Shown: positions 6,605 to 11,917 of the stretch, piece after piece
Numbering within the stretch: position 1 is the stretch's first letter
Layout of the letters: each line of letters opens with the position of its first letter
From: CAG-877 sp963589235
GTDB lineage: Bacteria; Bacillota_I; Bacilli_A; RF39; UBA660
NCBI GenBank assembly: GCA_963589235.1
Contig: CAVAJX010000061.1
Location: 1-11,917, forward strand
Direction: 5' to 3'
Length of the DNA stretch: 11,917 nucleotides
Program-made: the position numbers and the translations under genes
The notes under the pieces: model-generated
The model's input: only the letters and a program-made list of their open reading frames with translations
What the model was told of the DNA's origin: nothing
The model's database searches: none

Positions 6605-7604
6605 ATTTCATAGTAGGCAAATAACTAATAGACTGGGCTACTTCAACTAATTCATCTTGATTTAAAACATCACTAACTATGTAATATTCAATTCCATTAC
6701 TTGTCCAAGTTAATGAATTATTAGTCATAACTCCTAAAGTATCCATTAATTGATAAGGTTCACCATACGTAGGTATAATCGTAAACTCATCTTCTATAAC
6801 AGCCGTCTCTTCCACTAATAAGAATGGTTTATCTCCATCAAAAGTCATAATTATTCTGTCGCCAACATCTTTTTTTATTTTTTCCTCACTAACAAGTTTA
6901 GTATTAGTTGGAACAACCAATGGATAAATAGTATCTTCTAATTCAGATGTCTTTTTTGTAGTTTCTTCATCAATAGAATAAGTACCCATAACTTCATTCA
7001 AATCAAAGTAATCTTTTTTAAATGTTGGTGAATAATCAATACTCTTAAAAGTCATACTCATACAAACAGCATGATTATCATCGTAAACCTTTACTTTTTT
7101 AATATCCCGTTTCTTATTTAACTCAATAACTTGTTCCACAAGTTTACTATTATTAGGATAATTAACAGTTGTAACCATTTTATAACCAGACTTATCTTCT
7201 TCAAACCCAATATCTTTAGTATTTTTAATATCATTTACTAATGACTTTAACAAATATATTTGTGAATTACTATATGGCCAGTCACTCTGGAATTTAAAAC
7301 TTTTATTAAGAGCCGGAGTTAATACATATACACCATCAGTATTTTTTAAAATTATTTGCGTATGATCATTAGCCTTATTAGTTAACATAACTTTATAATT
7401 ATTATCTTTTTTATAACTAACTTCTATGTCATAGTTATAAACTTCATCATTATTAACAATTTGTAATTCACCAGAAATTTTATAAGCTGACGCTTTATTT
7501 ATTTTCTTCTCCAAGTCACTAATAACACTACTTTCAGTTTTTTTTCCACAGCCTGTAGTAACTAACAACATAGTAATTATTATTCCTACAAAAATCTTTT
7601 TCAT
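6603..7604 (-). CDS. Lipoprotein with LolA/GerS-like and DUF4367-like regions
   Basis: The 333-residue product has a type II signal peptide with lipobox VTTGC, so Cys19 should be lipidated and the protein held on the outer face of the membrane. Residues of about 25-200 (an amphipathic helix, then alternating strands such as YKISGELQIV, NYKVMLTN and YKMVTTVNYP) resemble the LolA/RseB-like fold seen in Gram-positive lipoproteins such as GerS. The C-terminal part (about 235-333), with SLTWTSNGIEYYIV followed by a helix VEVAQSI, resembles DUF4367. Proteins of this kind bind lipids or sense envelope state; the precise role here is unknown. The start is set by AGGTGA (7608-7613). It has its own terminator, so it seems monocistronic. 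The family call is from pattern alone. Confidence 0.82.
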   Translation of the reverse strand: MKKIFVGIIITMLLVTTGCGKKTESSVISDLEKKINKASAYKISGELQIVNNDEVYNYDIEVSYKKDNNYKVMLTNKANDHTQIILKNTDGVYVLTPALNKSFKFQSDWPYSNSQIYLLKSLVNDIKNTKDIGFEEDKSGYKMVTTVNYPNNSKLVEQVIELNKKRDIKKVKVYDDNHAVCMSMTFKSIDYSPTFKKDYFDLNEVMGTYSIDEETTKKTSELEDTIYPLVVPTNTKLVSEEKIKKDVGDRIIMTFDGDKPFLLVEETAVIEDEFTIIPTYGEPYQLMDTLGVMTNNSLTWTSNGIEYYIVSDVLNQDELVEVAQSISYLPTMK

Positions 7605-7632
7605 AGTTCACCTCATAATTAAATTCTAATTA

Positions 7633-7663
7633 ATTATATGGTAAATAAAAATGAATATTACAA
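7633..7663 (-). promoter_or_regulatory. Possible promoter of the lipoprotein gene
   Basis: Reading leftward, a perfect TATAAT (7633-7638) lies about 30 bases before the ATG. The best -35 candidate is TTGTAA (7658-7663) with a long 19-base spacer, so the -10 box is the stronger part of the call. There is no TGn extension. Confidence 0.45.
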
Positions 7664-7667
7664 AGAA

Positions 7668-7693
7668 AAAGTCAAAGTATAAACTCTGACTTT
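7668..7693 (-). terminator. Intrinsic terminator after cdaR
   Basis: On the minus strand a 10-bp stem (7684-7693 with 7668-7677, including one G-U pair) and a 6-base loop are followed by TTTTTCTTT. It begins directly after the cdaR TAG stop. The G-U pair would be an A-C mismatch on the other strand, so it is oriented for minus-strand transcription. Confidence 0.85.
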
Positions 7694-9061
7694 CTAACTA
7701 TTCTTTAAAATTTTAATTTTTACCTTCTTAGTCTTAGGCTTATAAGTAAGTTTAAGATCTTCACCAGTAACAGTAACCTCAACTTCATGTTCACCAACTC
7801 CAAGATCTTTCAAATTAACAGAAGCTTTTATAGAACTTGAATCCAACGAATTAATAACATCCTCACTACCCTCAACTATAACAGTAATTTTACTATCTTC
7901 TTCAGACATGGCTTGAGCCTTATATCCATCAGCAACATTATCAGCACTAACTGAAATATTATCAAACTCTTTCGTAATAGAATTATCAACAGAAACATTA
8001 ATTTTAATAGTCTTAGAACTAATATCTGTAATTCCAGTTGGCTTTTTTAATGTAACATTATATTCTTTATCACTTTTTAAATCTTTAACATCAATTTCTA
8101 CTTCTAATTGTTCTAGTTTATTAACAGCATCTTCATCACCATAAACAGTAACACTAGAAACAGAAGAATCAATAGATTTAATTGCCTTACCAAATGCTAA
8201 CTTTCCAGAAGGAACTATTTTTATTGGTACTTCTTTACTAGGAGAAGTAATAGTTATTTTAGCATCAACTGTCTTAGGTACAATTTCAACATCTACAATT
8301 TTACCATTAGTATCATAAGCAACTAAAGGTACATCTTTCAAAGTAATATCTCCAGTTTTTTGATCTTTCTGATTAGGTATATTAGTAGCATCAACTAAGG
8401 CTTTAACTGTTGCTACTTTCTCTAATTTGTATTTTGCACCTTTAACAATAACATCAGTTCTATCTAGTTCAACATTTTTAATATATAACTTACTATCTAA
8501 ACTATCTTGATGTAATAAATCATAAGTTAAACCACGAGTTTCACTCTCTTTATTATAAATTGTAACTGTTACTTGTGAAGGATCTAATTTATAATCTAAT
8601 GATTTTAATCTTTGAGAATACTTCAAAGTAACTTTATGATTACCAGGTTTTAATCCAGTTAAGTCAACTGATACACCTTTAGAAGGTGACTGTTTAGCTA
8701 AAAAGATATGTCTTTTTTGACCAACAAGAGTAATATCTACAGTCTTTGGTAAACCTTCAACTACATATAATTCCTCATTGTAAACAGCTGTAACTGGTTG
8801 ATTATAAAGAATTTCTGCATATTGATCAATGATAACATTTGATTCTTTATCAATAATAACAAAAACTCCAAAAGCCAAAAGTAAACTAATAACAAGTAAT
8901 GTTGACTTTTTACCCATTAATCTATCAATATTTTTTGCATTTCCCTTAAAGAAACCAGTAATCTTTAAAATAAATCTAGTAATAGGTGTAATTAATATTC
9001 TGTCGAAGAATGTTCCAATACGATGAAAGATTCTTCCTATTTTATTAAATATTTTCTTCAT
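7694..9061 (-). CDS. cdaR: CdaR (YbbR-domain) regulator of the diadenylate cyclase
   Basis: CdaR proteins are anchored in the membrane and expose YbbR domains outside, where they modulate CdaA. The 455-residue product has about 50 basic, amphipathic N-terminal residues (such as IGRIFHRIGTFFDRILITPI), one membrane helix (about 53-71), and four YbbR-like repeats at about 80-170, 176-273, 276-358 and 363-452. The repeats share strand signatures such as VDITLVGQ, VTVYGDEDAVNKL and ITVIVEGSEDVINSL. The preferred start is ATG 9061, preceded by GAGGAAGAG and overlapping the end of cdaA by 17 bases, which implies translational coupling. An upstream in-frame ATG at 9076 lacks a clear ribosome site. 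glmM, the usual third gene of this cluster, is absent: a terminator follows at once. Confidence 0.93.
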   Translation of the reverse strand: MKKIFNKIGRIFHRIGTFFDRILITPITRFILKITGFFKGNAKNIDRLMGKKSTLLVISLLLAFGVFVIIDKESNVIIDQYAEILYNQPVTAVYNEELYVVEGLPKTVDITLVGQKRHIFLAKQSPSKGVSVDLTGLKPGNHKVTLKYSQRLKSLDYKLDPSQVTVTIYNKESETRGLTYDLLHQDSLDSKLYIKNVELDRTDVIVKGAKYKLEKVATVKALVDATNIPNQKDQKTGDITLKDVPLVAYDTNGKIVDVEIVPKTVDAKITITSPSKEVPIKIVPSGKLAFGKAIKSIDSSVSSVTVYGDEDAVNKLEQLEVEIDVKDLKSDKEYNVTLKKPTGITDISSKTIKINVSVDNSITKEFDNISVSADNVADGYKAQAMSEEDSKITVIVEGSEDVINSLDSSSIKASVNLKDLGVGEHEVEVTVTGEDLKLTYKPKTKKVKIKILKNS

Positions 9062-9881
9062 AAATCTCTTCCTCATCTATTTCATCGTCTTCATTAAATT
9101 CAATATCTTGTTTAGGTCTTAATTCATCAATTAATAACATTCTAGTATCATCAAGTGTTAAATTATATAACAATTCACCTTTTAAAGCCACTGAAATTCT
9201 ACCAGTTTCTTCTGAAACAACAATACAAATAGCATCTGTTTCTTCAGCTAAACCAAGAGCAGCTCTATGTCTTGTACCAAGTCTCTTATTAATTTTTTGA
9301 CTACTACTTGTAGGGAACACAGCACCAGCACATGTAATTCTATCACCTTGAATAATTACACCCCCATCATGTAATGGATTTCCCTCATAGAAAATAGCAA
9401 TTAACAAATCACTAGTCAAATCAGCATATAACTTTTTAGCTCTATCAATATAGTTACCCAAACTAATATCTCTTTCAATAACAATTAAAGCACCAATGCG
9501 TTCTTTTCTTAAATAATCAACAGCATTAATAACTTCATAAACCATACGTTCTCTTTCATCAACAGTAAGAACTTTATGTCTACCTAAAAGCTGACTTCTA
9601 CCAAGTTGTTCCAAAATAGTTCTAATTTCAGGTTGAAATATAACTATTAAAGCTATAGGTCCCCATTGAATTATATATTCAAGTAAAACACCAATGGTAG
9701 TAAATCCACAAAGATCACTAACAATTTTTAAAATTATTACAAAAGCAACACCCTTAAACAATAAAGAAAGTTTAACGTTGTTCCTTATATTTTTCAAAAT
9801 TAAATAAAATACTAACCATACTAAAGAAATATCAGCAACTTTCCTTAATATAGATAAAATATCAGTCATAGTTATAGTCAT
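9045..9881 (-). CDS. cdaA: Diadenylate cyclase CdaA
   Basis: CdaA condenses two ATP into cyclic di-AMP, a second messenger for potassium and osmolyte balance and wall homeostasis. The 278-residue product has three N-terminal membrane segments (about 8-30, 36-56 and 61-81) and a cytoplasmic DAC domain (about 105-240). The catalytic motifs are visible: PLHDGGVII (169-177; the usual reading is DGA) and GTRHRAALG (202-210), followed by VVSEETGRISVA. Residues 261-278 form a very acidic tail. The start at 9881 is supported by AAAGGAGA (9889-9896); a second in-frame ATG lies four codons downstream. It is followed by overlapping cdaR and preceded by a small unknown membrane-protein gene with no terminator between them, so the three may be co-transcribed. 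It also has its own promoter. Confidence 0.96.
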   Translation of the reverse strand: MTITMTDILSILRKVADISLVWLVFYLILKNIRNNVKLSLLFKGVAFVIILKIVSDLCGFTTIGVLLEYIIQWGPIALIVIFQPEIRTILEQLGRSQLLGRHKVLTVDERERMVYEVINAVDYLRKERIGALIVIERDISLGNYIDRAKKLYADLTSDLLIAIFYEGNPLHDGGVIIQGDRITCAGAVFPTSSSQKINKRLGTRHRAALGLAEETDAICIVVSEETGRISVALKGELLYNLTLDDTRMLLIDELRPKQDIEFNEDDEIDEEEIYEENI

Positions 9882-9909
9882 TACATCGTCTCCTTTAAAA
9901 CACTCTTCT

Positions 9910-9938
9910 AGTATACAATTTTTTTAATAAATAGTAAA
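9910..9938 (-). promoter_or_regulatory. Promoter of cdaA-cdaR
   Basis: Reading leftward, the -35 box TTTACT (9933-9938) and -10 box TATACT (9910-9915) are separated by exactly 17 bases. The start would be near 9903, with a leader of about 22 bases that includes the AAAGGAGA ribosome site. It lies between the stop of the preceding gene and cdaA. Confidence 0.65.
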
Positions 9939-9942
9939 GTTT

Positions 9943-10473
9943 TCAACCTTCCAAAGTAGAATCATCAGCTGTATTTGTATCCGATACATTATCTAAAATA
10001 TCAGATGCTGTATTTTTAGCAATAGCACTCTTTTGTTCACTTGTTGCTCCAATGACATTTAATGTTGATGAAACCATAGCAACTTCCATTGGATTAATAA
10101 GTGTAGGTGTATTATCCTTCTTAGGTTCAACAATAACATCCTCAGTACTAGTATCACTTGCTAAAACAGCATCATCACTATTATAAATATCTTGTGCTGC
10201 CAAAACATTAGTAACACTAGCCATACTATCAATTGGTATATCAGTCGCAACATCACTTGAAGCAATGTTAACCTCTACTCTTTTATTACTTCCAGATGGA
10301 TCAACAATAACAACTCTAGAAGCAGCTTCTTTTTTAGCCTTCTCTTTCTCAATAGTATTAATCTTTCTCAAAAGATAAACACATACAAGTATTAAAAAAA
10401 GGCACACTAAAGAAACAATAGTATATATATTTCCGCTTAAAGTATCTCTAAAAAACGCTAATATGCTTCTCAA
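9943..10473 (-). CDS. Unknown single-pass membrane protein encoded just upstream of cdaA
   Basis: I do not recognise this family. Read from the TTG at 10473, the product has 176 residues: a short N-terminus, one strongly hydrophobic helix (about 15-36), a short basic/acidic stretch KINTIEKEKAKKEAASR that may be helical, then about 120 residues rich in Ser, Thr, Asp, Val and Ala with little hydrophobic core. No cysteine follows the membrane segment and no catalytic motif is visible. TTG 10473 is chosen because AAGGTGG lies 8 bases upstream and a good promoter occupies the region further upstream; the frame stays open to a TTG at 10536, but that part covers the promoter. No terminator separates it from cdaA, so a link with the CdaA-CdaR complex is possible but only inferred. 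Confidence 0.7.
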   Translation of the reverse strand: MRSILAFFRDTLSGNIYTIVSLVCLFLILVCVYLLRKINTIEKEKAKKEAASRVVIVDPSGSNKRVEVNIASSDVATDIPIDSMASVTNVLAAQDIYNSDDAVLASDTSTEDVIVEPKKDNTPTLINPMEVAMVSSTLNVIGATSEQKSAIAKNTASDILDNVSDTNTADDSTLEG

Positions 10474-10495
10474 ATTGCCACCCACCTTATAATAT

Positions 10496-10524
10496 ATAAT
10501 ATCATTATAAACCTTTTTTATCAA
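10496..10524 (-). promoter_or_regulatory. Promoter of the unknown membrane protein gene
   Basis: Reading leftward, the -35 box TTGATA (10519-10524), a 17-base spacer ending in TGA, and the -10 box TATTAT (10496-10501) match an extended -10 promoter. Transcription would start near 10489, 16 bases before the TTG start codon. Confidence 0.65.
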
Positions 10525-10534
10525 GTTCAAGGTC

Positions 10535-10560
10535 AAAAAAAAAGACGGTTAATACGCCTT
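10535..10560 (-). terminator. Intrinsic terminator overlapping the DUF378 stop codon
   Basis: On the minus strand AAGGCG (10555-10560) pairs with CGTCTT (10542-10547), with one G-U pair and a 7-base loop. It is followed by a run of nine T that includes the end of the 3' arm. The 5' arm includes two bases of the TAA stop (10559-10561). Confidence 0.75.
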
Positions 10561-10762
10561 ATTTAGTAGCTTCAATATGATTAAATAAAATACCAATATT
10601 GAATAAACCACAAATACCAACTAAAGTATAAATAATATTAGTAAATAAACTATCAACCCCGAAAATAGTTTCTACTAAATTAAAATCTAAAAGACCAATA
10701 AGTCCCCAATTTATAGAACCAATAATAGTAATAACTAATAATATTTTTTGTACTGTTTCCAT
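10559..10762 (-). CDS. DUF378-family small membrane protein
   Basis: The 67-residue product has two hydrophobic helices (about 6-26 and 41-62). The first contains GSINWGLIGL and is followed by FNLVETIFG, both typical of the DUF378 family, whose members are short inner-membrane proteins of unknown function. The size fits the family. The start is placed at ATG 10762 because the strong ribosome site AGGAGGG (10768-10774) lies 5 bases upstream; the frame is open 16 codons further, but that part has no ribosome site and covers the probable promoter. It is flanked by terminators on both sides, so it is monocistronic. Confidence 0.88.
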   Translation of the reverse strand: METVQKILLVITIIGSINWGLIGLLDFNLVETIFGVDSLFTNIIYTLVGICGLFNIGILFNHIEATK

Positions 10763-10781
10763 ATTATCCCTCCTATTTATA

Positions 10782-10810
10782 TATTTAACAATTAAATGAA
10801 AAATATACAA
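10782..10810 (-). promoter_or_regulatory. Possible promoter of the DUF378 gene
   Basis: Reading leftward, TTGTAT (10805-10810), a 17-base spacer ending in TGT, and TAAATA (10782-10787) are a weak match. It is reported because the spacing, the TGn element and the short leader fit the other promoters of this window. Confidence 0.35.
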
Positions 10811-10833
10811 AAAAAGTAGAATTTCTCTACTTT
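10809..10833 (-). terminator. Intrinsic terminator overlapping the NlpC/P60 stop codon
   Basis: A perfect 8-bp stem (10813-10820 with 10826-10833) and a 5-base loop are followed on the minus strand by a run of seven T that includes the end of the 3' arm. The TAG stop (10827-10829) lies inside the 5' arm. Confidence 0.88.
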
Positions 10834-11795
10834 ATTCTTCTAACTCCAATAATAACAGTACCAGAACCAGAAATCCATGAATTAACATCACTCATCACAA
10901 CACCACGAGATGGATTAGCAGCATGTATCATCTTACCATTTCCTACATATAAAGCAGAATGTGTAGATGTACCATCACTATAACCAAAATTTAAAATATC
11001 GCCAGGTAAAACATTACTATATGAAACACCAACACCATCATAAAGTTGTGTACTAGAACTTCTACTAATAGAATATCCAAGTTGTCTATAAATATATTGT
11101 ACAAAACCAGAACAGTCAAATGCATCAGGTCCAGTTCCACCATAAACATAAGCTTTACCAAGTAATGAGTATGCAATATCAACAGCTCTATAGCCAACAC
11201 TACGTTCATTAACAACAATATTATAACTTAAACTACTTGAATTACCATTTTTATCAACAGCATCTACTATAACCTCATAAGTACCTGGAACATTATAATT
11301 ATAATCACTATAAACAGTATAATAATCTACTAAATCCTCAGTAACATTTGAAGATTCCACAAATAAAATATCTCCATCTATATCATCATAAACTTCTGAA
11401 ACATTATCAACAAGATCAATACTATCACCCTGATCAACAACAATAGTTTCTTCCTTAACTACTATTTTAGGAGCAACACTATCTTTAATTTCAACAGGAA
11501 CTGGTATTTCCTTAGATATATTTCCTTTAGAAACAACAAGAATCAATTCCTGTTTTCCAACCTCATTAGTCTCTATATCCTTCTTAACAGAAATAATCTT
11601 TCCATCCACATTATTAATTAATTTATTCAAATCATAATTTGGACTACCATACTCTACAGTAGGTGTCTTAACAGTATCAATTCTAATACTATTATAAGTT
11701 TCCCTATATATAAGAGTATATATACAAAGTGCCATTACAAACAAAGTCGTAACAGCAACAAATAGTCGCTTCTTCGACTCAGAATCATTCCTCAT
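10827..11795 (-). CDS. Membrane-anchored NlpC/P60 cell-wall hydrolase with Ig-like domains
   Basis: NlpC/P60 enzymes are cysteine peptidases that cut stem-peptide bonds of peptidoglycan. The 322-residue product has one N-terminal membrane helix (about 10-30), two beta-rich Ig/DUF5011-like domains (about 40-104 and 105-196, the second with the NVPGTYEVIVDAVDKNGN signature), and a C-terminal NlpC/P60 domain (about 200-322). Catalytic residues are visible: Cys228 in DAFDCSGFV, His279 in STHSALYVGNG and His291 in MIHAANPS. The domain is complete, so it is likely active and held at the membrane facing the wall. The start at 11795 has AGGGGGA as ribosome site and a near-perfect promoter. It has its own terminator and is monocistronic. 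Confidence 0.94.
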   Translation of the reverse strand: MRNDSESKKRLFVAVTTLFVMALCIYTLIYRETYNSIRIDTVKTPTVEYGSPNYDLNKLINNVDGKIISVKKDIETNEVGKQELILVVSKGNISKEIPVPVEIKDSVAPKIVVKEETIVVDQGDSIDLVDNVSEVYDDIDGDILFVESSNVTEDLVDYYTVYSDYNYNVPGTYEVIVDAVDKNGNSSSLSYNIVVNERSVGYRAVDIAYSLLGKAYVYGGTGPDAFDCSGFVQYIYRQLGYSISRSSSTQLYDGVGVSYSNVLPGDILNFGYSDGTSTHSALYVGNGKMIHAANPSRGVVMSDVNSWISGSGTVIIGVRRIK

Positions 11796-11818
11796 AATAA
11801 TTCCCCCTGAGGTTTGTT

Positions 11819-11847
11819 ATTATAACACCATAAACAAACATTGTCAA
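11819..11847 (-). promoter_or_regulatory. Consensus sigma-A promoter of the NlpC/P60 gene
   Basis: Reading leftward, a perfect TTGACA (11842-11847), a 17-base spacer ending in TGT, and a perfect TATAAT (11819-11824) form the strongest promoter of the window. Transcription would start near 11812, giving a leader of about 17 bases, too short for a riboswitch. Confidence 0.9.
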
Positions 11848-11876
11848 AAATTACCAGTAATAATGTTAATCCTTTT

Positions 11877-11913
11877 TTAAAATGTTACCATATCATTAGT
11901 TAAAATGTTACCA
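11877..11913. repeat. Pair of 14-base direct repeats at the window edge
   Basis: TTAAAATGTTACCA occurs exactly at 11877-11890 and again at 11900-11913, a 23-base period with a 9-base spacer. The copies lie about 30-66 bases upstream of the NlpC/P60 promoter -35 box. They could be binding sites of a regulator or the repeated end of an insertion element lying beyond the window; the sequence here does not decide. Confidence 0.8.
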
Positions 11914-11917
11914 ATAA

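Noticed and set aside
10474..10536. Extension of the unknown gene's coding region to a TTG at 10536
   Set aside because: That stretch holds an extended -10 promoter and lies before the ribosome site at AAGGTGG, so it is not translated.
8829..11218. Other frames overlapping cdaR (8829-9026, plus) and the NlpC/P60 gene (10991-11218, minus)
   Set aside because: They are contained in genes with clear domain support and carry no independent signals.
11796..11917. A c-di-AMP riboswitch before the NlpC/P60 gene
   Set aside because: Such riboswitches often precede wall-hydrolase genes, so I looked for one. The consensus promoter leaves only about 17 bases of leader, which cannot hold it.

Overview
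The window is a low-GC segment carrying cell-envelope and housekeeping genes of a Gram-positive-type (Bacillota-like) bacterium. The signs are AGGAGG-type ribosome sites, sigma-A-type promoters with extended -10 boxes, a sortase with an adhesin-like surface protein, a monoderm-type lipoprotein, and the cdaA-cdaR c-di-AMP pair. TGA is used as a stop (sortase gene, and the unknown gene before cdaA) and tryptophan is TGG, so the code is standard and this is not a UGA-Trp mollicute. The gene set would fit an uncultured gut Bacilli or Erysipelotrichia-like lineage, but that placement is inference. There are twelve protein genes and no RNA genes, complete mobile elements or CRISPR arrays.

Layout. 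138-851 (+) encodes a membrane-anchored protein with two Ig-like repeats. 885-2501 (-) is formate-tetrahydrofolate ligase (fhs), convergent with it across a bidirectional terminator. 2704-4651 (+) is a two-gene unit: a secreted thioester-domain protein with two CnaB-like domains, and a small sortase whose start codon overlaps the first gene's stop. From 4654 to 11795 every gene is on the minus strand. In transcription order these are an NlpC/P60 cell-wall hydrolase with Ig-like domains, a 67-residue DUF378 membrane protein, an unknown single-pass membrane protein, cdaA, cdaR, a LolA/DUF4367-like lipoprotein, a thioredoxin-fold membrane protein without redox cysteines, and an S41 carboxy-terminal processing protease with a PDZ domain.

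How it works together. Most products face or act on the outside of the membrane: hydrolase, sortase and substrate, protease, lipoprotein, thioredoxin-fold protein, CdaR. CdaA makes c-di-AMP in the cytoplasm and CdaR regulates it from outside. The usual third member, glmM, does not follow cdaR.

Architecture. Most genes look monocistronic. Promoters tend to be extended -10 (TGnTAnnAT, often with a 17-base spacer) only 9-25 bases before the start codon. Terminator stems often overlap or abut the stop codon. The exceptions are the thioester protein/sortase pair and unknown gene-cdaA-cdaR. The right edge holds two 14-base direct repeats of unknown origin. No gene-free stretch exceeds about 200 bases. 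All functional assignments come from reading motifs by eye; no database search was run.
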